NCBI GenBank assembly: GCA_900155695.1
Contig: FUHL01000001.1
Coordinates: forward strand, 62,001 to 126,000
Reading direction: 5' to 3'
DNA: 64,000 nt
Source: Serratia symbiotica
Lineage (GTDB): Bacteria; Pseudomonadota; Gammaproteobacteria; Enterobacterales; Enterobacteriaceae
A model generated the notes under the pieces. The model saw only the letters and a program-made list of their open reading frames with translations. It ran no database searches and was not told where the DNA came from. Below, piece by piece: positions 34,628 through 46,315 of this stretch; positions within the stretch are counted from its first letter, which is position 1, and each line of letters starts with the position of its first letter. A program made the position numbers and the translations under genes.

Positions 34628-37091
34628 ACTAAAAGTCCTGTAGAGACTCTTTTATCCGAATTGCACTATAGTGCGATAAAGAGCAAAATTAATTTTTTGA
34701 TAAAAGCTATTTTGAAATGAATATGATTATATTAAATGTCAGTATAAAGTATAAATCTTTACCATTCTCTAAACCTTTTTTAATCTTTTATTATTTAATT
34801 CGAAGCAATTCAAATTAAATATATAACTATTTTAATTATAAATTATCTAATTTATTTATATATAAATTTATAAATATATAAATCTCAAAAATTTTATTAA
34901 TTTATATATTTAATATTAATAAATATTAGTATTAGTTATAAGCTACAGATTATAAAGTAGCGATGCTATTACTTCACTAATAAGAACAACACTTTATTAT
35001 AGGCGTATTATTAACTTAAAAATTACAGTCCACTCATTAATCTCTTATACTAATATTACGATCAAACGGCCATGACTAGTGCTGATGAATTATTTAACTC
35101 TTTTTCTTATATCAGAGTTTAATTAAAAGTATTATAATGTGCAGTTATTGTAATAGTATGTAAGATGTAATATCATTTCAAAGTAAATTTATAGGACTTT
35201 TTGAAGGATGTGATACAAATCACATTATTTTCAATAATTTTTATTTTTGGCATATTAATCGTTTATATTATGCCTATACCTAATTATTCCTATATAATAT
35301 GATTCATAGTTCATTGGGCTGATGTAAATTTAATTTAGTGCACTAATAATTTATATAACAATTATTTTCATAAGAGTATTTTAGGGCTAAAATAAAATTT
35401 TTTTAAGAATGATATTCTTACTATGTTAAATAGATAATTTTCTATATTCATTGATAAAGGATAAAGCGAAGTAAAGGCATTTCTATGCAATGTCTTATTT
35501 CTATATAATAGAGTAATACTCCCTCATTATCAATTTTGCTATGCAGCATTTAATTTTTATTTATATATAAAGTAAGATTTTTATATATGATCCAATCAGT
35601 ATATATGCGGTATTTTAGTGTCCAGATCTAATCCTTTTGGTCGTGGTTTATGTATATCTACAGCATCCATTGGCCTAACAAGTTCTAACGTGCTGCATTT
35701 ATATTTCCTCCCTAGTTAACTGCAGCAATTCATACCATGAAAACTTTTAATTCATTTTAAGCAGTAATTTACTGATATTTAAATCATAAAAACTAAATTT
35801 TTATAATAAAACTAGTATACCGTAAGTACTCAGTCCTTAAGAAATGTTTCTATAGAGTCGAAAACATTGGCCTAGTTTAATGAGCTGTAATGTAAAGTTA
35901 AGTATGACAATTGAAATATTTTCAATGAGTACCTCATAGTGCCTCAATAATCTTTACTTCTATATTAACTCAATTGGAGATGAGAGCATCTCAATTTAAA
36001 ACGTGTGGATGGCAGCATCTTATCATAGCAGAGGGGCGTTATCGATGCTCTTATATCGCAGCAATAAGCTTTAAAATTCCTTTATATTGATAGTGTTGCA
36101 TTACTTAATGTACAAACCAAGTCATATACTTGACTATTTAGTAGTATAAAATACTAGGTTAGTATGCCAATCATCAAAATAATATTCTAATAACCTAGAA
36201 TACAATGCTCTCTCATATCTGGGATGTTGTATCCACGAGTTACTTCAAGGTCCCTTCATCTAATTTTAAGATGGGTAATAGAACAAAGGACATCGTATGG
36301 TAACATAAACGAACATTAATTCAGAATTTGATATAGTATAACAAATAACTGCAAGTAAGTGCAGTATTGTAAATGGATGAGATATATAACTATGCATGCT
36401 ATCAAGTAATAGAATTACAATATCGATTTTTATAACGTGACGATCGATTTTTTATGCATACAGTCCACTTGTGAAAGTAAATCAATCATATTACTTGATG
36501 CCTAGTTATTGCTATCTTGTTCACTTCTTCAGTTTACTGTTATGATATAGTATGGAAACAAATTTTTAATATGATATTGTTATTATTAGAGATTGGTTTA
36601 TTTTATATTCGAGAAGGAGCTAGGGTAATGTTATCTTCTGTTATTTTTACGATTATGTAAGAGCAGTAGCAGAAAATAGATAGAGCTCTTGATCTGTTAC
36701 TTTTATTGTATTCATTCAATAGTATTTTCACTCTTTCTTTATAGCAATTGTAAAGCTTGAATGAATCATTGCCAAAACATTACTTGATAAGTTCTAAAAA
36801 ACTTTAGTGAAATGCTATTTTTATGGATATTAAAATATTTAATCTCTAAATTTTCACAGTCTTTAAAGTGAAGGGTGCCTTATGTCAATATGATTATATA
36901 AGCATTTTGCAAAACCATTCATAATAAATCAAGGGCTCTGTAAAATCAATATAGCATACTGAAATTAAAGCTACTATAATAAAGATTATTAAATTTACTA
37001 GAAATTTTCTAAAGATAACAAGATAAAATCTTGTTCACGAGTAGTTAGCAACTATGTAACATGACCTCATTATTTATTTCATGCAAAAACG
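34628..37091. other. A+T-rich spacer between gltP and aspS
   Basis: About 2.5 kb without a recognisable gene or fossil. The part around 35.9-36.4 kb is slightly richer in G+C than the rest and may be a younger remnant, but I could not identify it. Confidence 0.5.
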
Positions 37092-37138
37092 GCTAATAAA
37101 TGTTATTTAACTCTGCGCGTTAAATAACATTTATTAGC
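37092..37138 (-). terminator. Perfect 20-bp inverted repeat upstream of aspS
   Basis: gctaataaatgttatttaac (37092-37111) and its exact reverse complement (37119-37138) flank a 7-base loop tctgcgc. On the minus strand the hairpin is followed by cgtttttg, a terminator-like T-run; on the plus strand no T-run follows. No minus-strand gene ends here, so it is either a relic terminator, an aspS leader structure, or a block to antisense transcription. Confidence 0.6.
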
Positions 37139-37202
37139 AATAATAGCATAATTTGGGAACTTTAGTTGTATCGTTTTCGTGTCTCTGTAAAAAGGATAGT
37201 GT

Positions 37203-38972
37203 ATGCGTACTGAATATTGTGGACAGTTAAATCAATCCCATCTAGGGAAACAAGTGACTCTATGTGGTTGGGTTAACCGCTATCGCGATCTTGGTGGCTT
37301 AATTTTTATTGAGATGCGAGACTGTACAGGCTTCGTACAGGTGTTATTTTATCCTCATCAGAAATCTGTGTTCGATAAGGCATATACTCTACGCAATGAA
37401 TTTTGTATTCAGGTGGTGGGTATTGTACGTCTACGCCCAAATAGCCAAATTAATAAAGAGATGACTACTGGTTTAGTAGAAGTATTTGGTCATGCACTAG
37501 TGATTATTAATCGTTCTGACCCGTTGCCAATCGATTCTAATCAAGTCAATAATGAAGAAGCTCGTTTAAAATATCGTTATCTAGATTTGCGTAATACAGA
37601 AATGAAGCGTCGTTTACAAACTAGAGCTACCATCACAAAATTAATAAGACATTTTATGGATAGGCACTGTTTCCTTGAAATTGAAACTCCTATGCTAACG
37701 AAAGCTACATCGGAAGGTGCTCGTGACTATCTGGTTCCAAGCCGTATGCATACAGGAAAATTTTATGCACTGCCACAATCTCCGCAATTATTTAAACAAT
37801 TACTGATGATCTCAGGTTTTGATCGTTACTATCAAATCACAAAATGTTTTCGTGACGAAGATCTACGCGCTGATCGCCAACCAGAATTTACTCAAATTGA
37901 TGTTGAGATGTCATTTATATTTGCCGTACAAGTGCGTAAATTAATGGAAGAATTAACACGTATGCTATGGTTAGAGGTAATAGGGATAGACTTAGGAAAA
38001 TTTCCAGTGATATCCTTTGCAGAAGCCAAGCGCCGTTACGGTTCTGATAAACCTGATTTGCGGAATCCACTAGAATTAATAGACATAGCTGATATAGTAA
38101 AAAATTTTAATTTTCATGCATTTTCTGTCGCAGCTAATGACATAAATGGAAGGGTAGCTGTAATTTGTGTGCCAGGTGGTGCGCATTTGACACGTAAATC
38201 AATTAATGAATATCGTTTTTTTGTTAATATTTATGGTGCCAAAGAGTTATCTTGGATAAAAGTGCATCAACGATCCTCTGGTCTTTCTGATGTACAAGGA
38301 CCGATTGTTAAGTTTTTTAATACAGAAGAGTTGGAATCGACTTTAACGAGAACTAATGCAAAAAGTGGAGATATTTTATTCTTTTTAGCCGATAACATTA
38401 AGATCGTTACAAATGCGTTAGGTGCATTACGTTTAAAACTAGGTAGCGACCTTGCATTGACTAAACTTGATAGTTGGGCGCCATTATGGGTAGTAGATTT
38501 CCCGATGTTTATAGAAAACAGTGATGGCGCTTTGACCGCGATGCATCATCCATTTACTGCACCACGTGATATAACTATAGAAGAACTAGTCAGTATGCCA
38601 ACTAATGCTATCGCTAATGCTTACGATATGGTGATTAATGGTTACGAGATCGGTAGTGGTTCAGTGCGTATTCACGACTATGACATGCAGAAAACGATAT
38701 TCAAAATTTTAGGAATGAATGCAAGGGAACAAGATGAAATTTTTGGTTTTCTATTAGAAGCTATGAAATATGGCACACCGCCGCATGCTGGTATGGCATT
38801 TGGTTTAGATCGTTTAGTAATGCTTTTAACCGGTACTAATAATATACGCGACGTGATAGCTTTTCCAAAGACTACTGCTGCAGTTTGTTTAATGACTGAT
38901 GCGCCAAATTCTTCAAATCCAAAAGTATTACAGGAATTAGCAATTAGCATATCGCAGAAATACCATGCTTGA
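37203..38972 (+). CDS. aspS: Aspartyl-tRNA synthetase
   Basis: AspRS charges tRNA-Asp. The 589-residue product (E. coli 590) has the N-terminal OB-fold anticodon-binding domain ([20 protein letters not shown]), class II motif 1, motif 2 with [19 protein letters not shown], the bacterial GAD insertion domain and motif 3 in [15 protein letters not shown] near the end. Start ATG follows AAAAGGA. It precedes the yebC fossil and ruvCAB, the ancestral enterobacterial order; nudB is missing. Confidence 0.98.
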   Translation: MRTEYCGQLNQSHLGKQVTLCGWVNRYRDLGGLIFIEMRDCTGFVQVLFYPHQKSVFDKAYTLRNEFCIQVVGIVRLRPNSQINKEMTTGLVEVFGHALVIINRSDPLPIDSNQVNNEEARLKYRYLDLRNTEMKRRLQTRATITKLIRHFMDRHCFLEIETPMLTKATSEGARDYLVPSRMHTGKFYALPQSPQLFKQLLMISGFDRYYQITKCFRDEDLRADRQPEFTQIDVEMSFIFAVQVRKLMEELTRMLWLEVIGIDLGKFPVISFAEAKRRYGSDKPDLRNPLELIDIADIVKNFNFHAFSVAANDINGRVAVICVPGGAHLTRKSINEYRFFVNIYGAKELSWIKVHQRSSGLSDVQGPIVKFFNTEELESTLTRTNAKSGDILFFLADNIKIVTNALGALRLKLGSDLALTKLDSWAPLWVVDFPMFIENSDGALTAMHHPFTAPRDITIEELVSMPTNAIANAYDMVINGYEIGSGSVRIHDYDMQKTIFKILGMNAREQDEIFGFLLEAMKYGTPPHAGMAFGLDRLVMLLTGTNNIRDVIAFPKTTAAVCLMTDAPNSSNPKVLQELAISISQKYHA

Positions 38973-38990
38973 CTAGAAGTCAATGAATAA

Positions 38991-39031
38991 AAAATGACAA
39001 TAGCTACTAAATTTATTAGTAGTCATTTTAT
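38991..39031 (+). terminator. Terminator after aspS
   Basis: ctactaa (39004-39010) pairs with ttagtag (39016-39022), and outside a bulge aaaatga (38991-38997) pairs with tcatttt (39023-39029), ending in a T-rich run. Confidence 0.65.
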
Positions 39032-39091
39032 TTAAAATACAATTGTTGGGTAATAAATTGAGAATATGAGGTAATAATAAACAATTTTAAA

Positions 39092-39870
39092 ATGGATCGA
39101 GAACATTTCTATATTGATGTTGAAATATAAATTTTTGCTTTTTTGATTCTCATGATGTAAAACAAGAGAATTAATAAATCTTTATTTCTTCACTATCAGT
39201 TTATATTTTCTAGTATACCCTTTATACAATAAGTCATAATGTATTGATTGTAATATTTTTTTAATTTTATAGAAATTTAAAATAAATTTATCCATAAATA
39301 ATATGCAAAAATATTTAATATAAACCCATTAAGACTTTAGAAAATCTTTTCAAGATATTCTAGTTATATTTCAATAATGCAGGTAAAAATCTGCAGAAAT
39401 AAGGCATATATAAATAATATGATATCTATAATATGAATTCATTTAGTTATATCATGTTTATGAAATAAAATCATTAAATCTTAACAAGATAATTCATAAT
39501 TACTATGACTATATCTTATTGCACCTAATAATATATTTTTTAAGTTCGACTTATTATTACACAGTAGTAAAATTTATTGCGACTGTATAATTATTTCTAT
39601 CAGTTTAGAACACTCCTACCCGTTATTTATGAAATGTTAAGACTATCAACACTTATGTATTTTATAATAGATACGTAGATATTGATTTCCATAAAAATAA
39701 CATCGGGTGTTATATGTATAATCATTCAATTTACACGTAAAATATTACCGCAACTACTATTTTTGATTAATATAATAAAAAATTACGATACTTTTTATAG
39801 ACAAAGCAGTATACTACAATAATAATATTCAAGCCAAAATTGCTGTGACACTATATTGAAATTGATATGT
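39092..39870 (+). pseudogene. yebC: Fossil of yebC (TACO1-family translation factor)
   Basis: Between aspS and ruvC, the ancestral place of yebC, translated remnants match E. coli YebC in order and spacing. QVKICRNKAYIN (from about 39380) compares with EVRHAFSKCGGN, LVISCL*NKII (about 39445-39480) with SVAYLFSKKGVI, and near 39780-39830 NIIKNYDTF...ILQ**YSSQ with KLMRLIDML...VQEVYHNGE. An ATG at 39092 fits the expected start. The span of roughly 780 bp is close to the 741-bp E. coli gene. Many stop codons rule out function. Each match alone is weak; the colinearity is what supports the call. Confidence 0.55.
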
Positions 39871-39933
39871 GGCGCATTCTATAGTCAGTGACAGTAAAAT
39901 CCCATAGTTAAAACAAGGTTGATATAGATAGCA

Positions 39934-40455
39934 ATGACTACCATACTTGGTATCGATCCGGGTTCACGCATTACGGGCTATGGTCTTATCCGTCAAGAGG
40001 GGTGTCAATTAACATATATAGATAGTGGTTGTATTCGCACTATTGTAAAAGACATGCCAATGCGAATGAAGTTAATTTATGCTGGTATCATCGAAATTAT
40101 TGCGCAGTTCAGACCGGACGTATTTGCTATAGAACAAGTCTTTATGGCAAAAAACCCTGATACAGCAATAAAACTTGGTCAAGCGCGTGGCGTAGCTATT
40201 GTTGCTGCTATGAATAAGAATCTAGATGTATTTGAGTATGCTGCAAGGCAGGTAAAACAAGCTGTAGTAGGTACTGGTAGCGCTGAAAAAATCCAGGTGC
40301 AAAATATGGTACGTTATCTACTCAAACTGTCTACTAATCCACTGGAAGATGCTGCTGATGCATTGGCTATAGCTATCACTCACGGTCATCTGAGTAGCAA
40401 AATGTTTAGAATAAGCGAAAATAGACTACATGTAGTACGTGCTGGATTGAAATAG
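39934..40455 (+). CDS. ruvC: Holliday junction resolvase RuvC
   Basis: RuvC cuts Holliday junctions made during recombinational repair. The 173-residue product equals the E. coli length. Acidic active-site residues lie in [14 protein letters not shown] (Asp 8), in [11 protein letters not shown] (Glu) and in [13 protein letters not shown] (two Asp). It lies 118 bp before ruvA. Confidence 0.97.
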   Translation: MTTILGIDPGSRITGYGLIRQEGCQLTYIDSGCIRTIVKDMPMRMKLIYAGIIEIIAQFRPDVFAIEQVFMAKNPDTAIKLGQARGVAIVAAMNKNLDVFEYAARQVKQAVVGTGSAEKIQVQNMVRYLLKLSTNPLEDAADALAIAITHGHLSSKMFRISENRLHVVRAGLK

Positions 40456-40573
40456 CATTTCACTTATTATTTATCATGCCTAAATATCTGCACTCATTTT
40501 GATTTTATAAGGTTTACTTAGAATGTCCTATTCATAAAGGTTAATAAAGATCCTGGTAAGAGAGTCAGAATAA

Positions 40574-41173
40574 ATGATAGGTCACCTCAGAGGTAATATT
40601 CTAGAAAAAACACCGCCATTATTATTAGTAGAGACGAACGGTGTAGGTTATGAAGTCTATATGCCTCTGATCTGTTTTCATAAACTTCCAGAGAGTGGAA
40701 AAGAGGCTAGCATATTCACCCATTTTATGGTGCGTGATGACGCACAACTATTATATGGTTTCAATAATAAACAAGAGCGTGCTGTATTTCGTGAACTCAT
40801 TAAAGTCAACGGTATTGGACCTAAGCTTGCGTTAGCAATCCTATCTAGCATCTCTATACAACAGCTGATTAATGCAGTAGAGAATGACGATATTACTATT
40901 TTAATTACACTTCCAGGTGTCGGCAAGAAAACTGCTGATCGTTTAGTGATGGAAATGAAAAGTCCTATTAAAGGCATGCATGGTGATGTATTTACGCAAA
41001 TAACTGAGAATCAATTGCAAGTTACTAATAATGATATTGAATCTGAAGCTGTATCCGCACTAGTAGCATTAGGATATAAATTCAAAGAAGCTAGGCGTAT
41101 GATTAGAGAAATTGCTAAATCTGAAACAGATTGTGAATCTCTAATCCGTAATGCGCTACGCGTTGCGCTGTAA
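40574..41173 (+). CDS. ruvA: Holliday junction DNA helicase subunit RuvA
   Basis: RuvA tetramers bind the four-way junction and load RuvB. The 199-residue product (E. coli 203) has the N-terminal OB domain ([15 protein letters not shown]), two helix-hairpin-helix motifs ([13 protein letters not shown] and [17 protein letters not shown]) and the C-terminal domain III that contacts RuvB. ruvB starts 19 bp after its stop. The surviving ruvABC set means junction processing is retained. Confidence 0.97.
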   Translation: MIGHLRGNILEKTPPLLLVETNGVGYEVYMPLICFHKLPESGKEASIFTHFMVRDDAQLLYGFNNKQERAVFRELIKVNGIGPKLALAILSSISIQQLINAVENDDITILITLPGVGKKTADRLVMEMKSPIKGMHGDVFTQITENQLQVTNNDIESEAVSALVALGYKFKEARRMIREIAKSETDCESLIRNALRVAL

Positions 41174-41192
41174 TGTTCATAGAGGGCCTCTA

Positions 41193-42188
41193 ATGGTTCA
41201 AATAGATCGTTTGATTCTAGACAAACAGATTAATAAAGATGAACTTATCGATCATGCTATACGCCCTAAACTACTATCAGAATATGTAGGGCAACAACAT
41301 GTATGTGAGCAGATGAAAATATTCATTCAAGCAGCTAAGCAACGTAGTGGCGCCTTAGATCATGTTTTAATATTTGGACCACCTGGATTGGGAAAAACTA
41401 CGTTAGCTAATATCATTGCAAATGAAATGGGCGTAAATCTTCGCACTACGGCTGGTCCAGTATTAGAAAAGGCTGGAGATCTAGCAGCAATGCTCACTAA
41501 CCTAGAGCCGCATGATGTTCTTTTTATAGATGAGATTCATAGGCTTTCACCAATGGTAGAAGAACTTCTATACCCAGCGATGGAAGATTATAAACTAGAC
41601 ATTATGATTGGTGAAGGACCATCAGCACGTTCAATTAAACTAGATCTGCCTCCATTTACTTTAGTGGGAGTTACTATTCGCGCTGGCTCGCTGACATCAC
41701 CATTACGTGATCGATTTGGTATACTACAACGACTCGAATTTTACCAAGTAACTGAATTAAAACATATTGTCTCTCGTAGTGCACTTTATTTAGGGCTAGA
41801 TCTATCGAGTGATGGGGCTTATCAAATAGCACAGCGAGCTCGCGGCACACCGCGCATTGCTAATAGGTTGTTACGTCGGGTACGAGACTTTGCTGAGGTA
41901 CGTGCCAATGGAGTAATTAATGGTAATGTGGCAATACAAGCGTTAGATATGCTTAATGTTGATCACGAAGGTTTCGACTATATGGATCGAAAGTTATTGC
42001 TGGCAATTATTAAAAAATTTACCGGAGGCCCAGTAGGGATAGACAATTTATCTGCAGCTATTGGGGAAGGGCGTGAGACTATTGAAGATGTTATAGAACC
42101 CTTTTTAATTCAACAGTGTTTTATCCAGCGTACACCACGTGGGCGCGTAGCAACCGATCGTGCTTATCGACATTTTGGTCTTGAATGA
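41193..42188 (+). CDS. ruvB: Holliday junction DNA helicase RuvB
   Basis: RuvB is the AAA+ motor that drives branch migration. The start at 41193 (MVQIDRLI) follows AGAGGG and aligns with the E. coli start; an upstream in-frame start would lie inside ruvA. Walker A GPPGLGKT is at 62-69, Walker B LFIDEIH at 110-116. In the nearly invariant GATTRAGSL motif the sequence here is GVTIRAGSL (Thr to Ile at residue 162). The C-terminal winged helix ([11 protein letters not shown]-like, QRTPRGR) is present. Confidence 0.97.
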   Translation: MVQIDRLILDKQINKDELIDHAIRPKLLSEYVGQQHVCEQMKIFIQAAKQRSGALDHVLIFGPPGLGKTTLANIIANEMGVNLRTTAGPVLEKAGDLAAMLTNLEPHDVLFIDEIHRLSPMVEELLYPAMEDYKLDIMIGEGPSARSIKLDLPPFTLVGVTIRAGSLTSPLRDRFGILQRLEFYQVTELKHIVSRSALYLGLDLSSDGAYQIAQRARGTPRIANRLLRRVRDFAEVRANGVINGNVAIQALDMLNVDHEGFDYMDRKLLLAIIKKFTGGPVGIDNLSAAIGEGRETIEDVIEPFLIQQCFIQRTPRGRVATDRAYRHFGLE

Positions 42189-43461
42189 AGCGAGGTAAAC
42201 AAGAAATAATGAGAATGTCCCCATGATTAATAAGGCCTACTAAAATTATTTGAAGTATAGTTAGATAAAGTCTAATATTGTCGATATAAATAATTTACTT
42301 AATATTATGTTTAGGAGTAGTTATAAAATAACCTTATCTATAGTGATATTATTTTTTGATTTACAAGAAGATTAAAGAGCGAATGAATCAAATGGTATTT
42401 TTGTTAATCAATTTTTATAGATAATTTAAAACGTCAAATTATCTTAAGGTAAGATTTTGCAAAAAAATAGTATATGATTGAATAAAATTCAAAAAATATT
42501 TTTTATATTCTCTAAAACTGTTATTTTACATTTATTTAAAAAATATGAATATAATTACTTTTCTAGTAATTAGAATATGAAGAAAGTTATTTTTTGAGTT
42601 GTATAAAATACATTAAAAAATTTACTAGAGAGTTATTATAATAAATAACGGGAGAATCTTATTTAGATTGCATCTAACAAGTAAAATGGTTCAAGACATT
42701 ATAAAATATTCATTTGATATATTAAATTTTATGATTAAAGTAAATATATTAACATATACTAAATATTAATAAGGCATCAATCAATAATTTTTACTCTAGA
42801 AAGATTGCAATAAACCTATCAACATTCTTATTACGTTATAAGTAATAAGTAAAGTCTTTACTGCTATCCTGGCAAAAATATATTTTTTCATATCTAAAAT
42901 TAATTATATATTTTGACTTAAATTAAAAACTGTTTGATAGACAATATTTGTCCGAATTCAGATTATTCATTTGACATTTTCTATATATAAAATATTGTGG
43001 TGTACTATTTAGTTTCTTATACTATTCCCATTCGGTTATTATGATCTAAACTTAATCCATTACTAAAAATACGTACGGATTAAAAATCTATAAACGCATA
43101 TTAATAGAAATATTGCTAAGATGTTTACGTTTATTAAGAGGAGAGGTGTGTTTGTTGTGTCCATGCTTTACCAGTTATTGCAAAAATATCACGGCTTATA
43201 CTTTCTGAATCATCCTACTGTTAACTCTAAAATTTAACCTAGAGGAGCGTAATTACGTTAAACATAAAGATAGTTATAAGAAAAAGTGTTTTTATAAACA
43301 ATCTACAGTCTATTATCATCAACGTTATTGATAAGGGAGGTAGCAATACCTCGCAGCTATCTGTATCGAATTAAAAAAGGATAGTTATACGAAATTTGTA
43401 AAAACACTATCTAATAAGCTTGTTATCTATCTGGAGTAAAATTTATAAGGATGATATTAAA
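42189..43461. other. A+T-rich spacer between ruvB and mepM
   Basis: About 1.27 kb. In E. coli the zinc-uptake genes znuB, znuC and znuA lie between ruvB and mepM. No reliable remnant of them could be read here. The span is about half of what those three genes need, so they were probably deleted or eroded. Confidence 0.5.
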
Positions 43462-44784
43462 GTGCAACGAATTATTCAAACGATCTTTCTAGCATACAAT
43501 AATACATCACGGATCCATCGTATGATGATGGTAATTCTAACTGTGATAACATTTTTTGCTGCCATCTTCCGTCCTTTTATTTATTATTTTAAACATGAGC
43601 ATAATGTTAAGAACATGGCATTAGCAACCCATCAATTTCAGGCTATGCCATTAAAAGGAAGTAAAGCGATTGATATATACTCATCTATCTCTGATGATGA
43701 ACTTCCACAAGACGACGTTACTCAAAAGGATACTGATGCGGAAAGCACGCATGAATATATTATTTCATCAGGCGATACTCTAAGTAGTATCCTAACCCAA
43801 TATAATATCGAAATGTCAGATATAGCATTGCTAACTAAAAAACATAATGATTTTCGTAATTTAAAGATTGGTCAGCAGTTATCGTGGATAATAAATGATT
43901 CTGGTGCCTTGCAACAACTCAGATGGGAGGTATCACGTCGTGAAACACGTATTTTTAATCGCATCGGTAGTAGTTTTAAAGAATCTCATCAATGGCAGCA
44001 GGGTACATGGTATAATAGTATAATTAGTGGGAGACTTAGCGGTAGTTTCATTAGCAGTACATATGAAGCTGGACTGAGCCGCACTGAGATCGACGCAATC
44101 ATTAAAGCATTTCAATGGCAATTAGATTTCAAAAAACTAAGTCATGATGACTCTTTTTCTGTACTTATTTCACATGAATATTTTGATAGTAAAAAAATAC
44201 AAAGTCAATTGTTAGCTGTTCGTATACGCTCTGGTCGTAAGGATTACTATGCAATTCGTGCTGAAGATGGAAAATTCTATGACCAATATGGTGCTAGTTT
44301 AGGACGTGGATTTATGCGATTTCCAACCATAAAACAATTTCGTATTTCTTCTAACTTTAATCTACATCGTGTACATCCATTAACTGGACGTATTGTACCA
44401 CATAAAGGAATAGATTTTGCTATGCCAATTGATACGCCTGTAGTGGCTGTAAGTGACGGTGAAGTATTAATCGCTAAATACAGCGGATCAGCAGGCTATT
44501 ATATGGCGGTCCGCCATGGCAGGCAATATACAACACGCTATATGCACTTAAAGAATCTTTTAGTTAAACCTGGACAAAAAGTGAAATGCGGTGAACTCAT
44601 TGCTCTATCAGGTAATAGTGGCCGTACTACAGGACCACATCTACATTTTGAGCTGTGGATCAATCAAGAGGCTGTCAATCCACTGACAGTGAAGTTGCCG
44701 AATGCAAAAAATTTAATTGGAAAGGAACGTAGAATGTATTTATCGAAAATAAAAGCGGTAATGTCTCAACTACAATTTAATTAA
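43462..44784 (+). CDS. mepM: Murein DD-endopeptidase MepM
   Basis: MepM (YebA) cuts the D-Ala-mDAP crosslinks so new peptidoglycan can be inserted. The GTG at 43462 (VQRIIQTIFLAYNN against E. coli MQQIARSVALAFNN) gives exactly 440 residues, the E. coli length, with AAGGA upstream; an earlier TTG would add 14 unmatched residues. There is an N-terminal membrane anchor (about 25-45), a LysM domain (HEYIISSGDTLSSIL, about 95-140) and the M23 metalloprotease domain with HKGIDFAM and HLHFELW zinc ligands. Confidence 0.96.
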   Translation: MQRIIQTIFLAYNNTSRIHRMMMVILTVITFFAAIFRPFIYYFKHEHNVKNMALATHQFQAMPLKGSKAIDIYSSISDDELPQDDVTQKDTDAESTHEYIISSGDTLSSILTQYNIEMSDIALLTKKHNDFRNLKIGQQLSWIINDSGALQQLRWEVSRRETRIFNRIGSSFKESHQWQQGTWYNSIISGRLSGSFISSTYEAGLSRTEIDAIIKAFQWQLDFKKLSHDDSFSVLISHEYFDSKKIQSQLLAVRIRSGRKDYYAIRAEDGKFYDQYGASLGRGFMRFPTIKQFRISSNFNLHRVHPLTGRIVPHKGIDFAMPIDTPVVAVSDGEVLIAKYSGSAGYYMAVRHGRQYTTRYMHLKNLLVKPGQKVKCGELIALSGNSGRTTGPHLHFELWINQEAVNPLTVKLPNAKNLIGKERRMYLSKIKAVMSQLQFN

Positions 44785-45044
44785 TATTATAATAGTATTA
44801 TACTCTTTGTCTAATATTATTTTATATCAGTGTTCGACCATTAAAAACATCTCTCTCTTATGCTTTAATTATTATTAAATATGTTATACGCTATCTACCA
44901 CCACATCTATAGATATTATTATAGAAGTTATATAGAACGTACAGTTTAGTATATACAGGTCTATCATAAAATTTTAACATTATTCGCCGAATATTTCTCT
45001 AGAAGGTACCAAGTAAATATTGGTATATGCAAACCAAAAATACA

Positions 45045-45183
45045 AACGCGATTTTTTCTGTAATTCTATGTATCTTCTGCCTCATGTTTGGGTGATTACT
45101 ATAATTATCGCGCAGATACATTACTTAAAATGTATGTGCTATCAATAAATGAATGATTATATAGTAAAGTATATAACAAAAAT
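45045..45183 (+). pseudogene. lpxM: Fossil of lpxM (lipid A myristoyltransferase)
   Basis: lpxM follows mepM in enterobacteria. About 260 bp after mepM the plus strand reads NSMYLLPHVW (to 45091), matching E. coli KVIFLVPHGW, and, in the same frame, MCYQ*MNDYIVKYITK, matching MFHNQGN (three residues absent) DYVWNTVRR, where CAA has become TAA. The surrounding frame is riddled with stops. The remainder of the gene cannot be followed. The enzyme that adds the last acyl chain to lipid A is therefore lost from this locus. Confidence 0.68.
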
Positions 45184-45904
45184 ACAAAATATAAAGTGTG
45201 TTTATTATATTTTGTATGCATTTAATTAGTAAATTAACGTTTATTTTTCAATACATTTTACCTCTGTGTTTAAATAAAATAGTCATTTTATATAATGATG
45301 TCTATCATAAAATTAAAAAAGTTCTTATTTATATGATTTTGTAATATAATAAAATCGTTTTCTGTATAAAAGAAAATATTATGGCCTTCTATCAAAGAAA
45401 TGTAAAGACAAGATAAACATTTATAAATTTTTTGATTCTATTAATTAAAGTTATAATAATTTCTAAGATTTTTGAAATCCTTTGCATACGTTTATTATTT
45501 ATTTATAAATTTAAATTAATATATACTTAGATGGTACTTTATTTTAAAAGCCTGTGTTCTAATAAAATTGCATTGCAGTGGTTTTGTTTTTGAAATATTT
45601 ATTTAATAAACAACCTATGTAATATAATTAAATTTATACATATATACTTGCTTATCATCTATGATATATAATATATTAAGTGCTATACATCAATTAAAAA
45701 TAGACATCGTAAAATATTACGATAGGTATTATGAACGATAGATTATAATTTCTCTATTCATCAAAAATATATTCTTTTTTAGCCGGATTCTTCTTTACAT
45801 AATGGTAAGTGATGTCTTGATGTCATTACTTTATATAGGATTAAGCTAAAGGCTAATCTTTTCGGTTAATCATAATTAATGTTATGACACGTAATACTAT
45901 AAGA

Positions 45905-46003
45905 TAATTTAGTGTGTATAGATATACTTCAGTAAGTACAAATAATAAATTCAGAATGGCTCAACGAGCAAAATGAAATAATACATAGTCATGGTATATT
46001 TAT
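45905..46003 (-). pseudogene. hexR: Fossil of hexR (RpiR-family regulator of zwf)
   Basis: hexR is divergent from zwf in enterobacteria. On the minus strand 313 bp from the zwf start the translation INIP*LCIISFCSLSHSE aligns without a gap from the first codon to E. coli MNMLEKIQSQLEHLSKSE, ATG having become ATA at codons 1 and 3. It continues to SIHT, matching S(PDNA)IHS with four codons missing. Only the first 30 or so codons are readable. The pykA gene that follows hexR in relatives was not found. Confidence 0.55.
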
Positions 46004-46315
46004 TTATTTGTGCTAGATAGCTATAGAGACTATCCAGTCTATCGATAGATATCGGTTGTCAGTTATGTTTTAAATAATTTGTTTTAATGCCTATTAAAGG
46101 CATACGTTAACTGACATAAATCCCATTAATAAATTTAGTTAATGTTAAGGCTTTCTCCGCAGAATATATCCAAAGCTAGTATTCTAGGCTAAAGAAATAC
46201 TGTCTTTTCTGATGTGATTACTGAATTTTAATTTTATTACTCTGCCATACTGCATAATACGATATAGTCTGATAGTGTAATAACATTACCAATATCCTGC
46301 AATAAGGAACTTAAT

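Noticed and set aside
43340-43384. Possible end of znuA (SYLYRIKKG then stop) just before mepM
   Set aside because: The resemblance to QYASCLKGD is too short and no other ZnuA segment could be found upstream.
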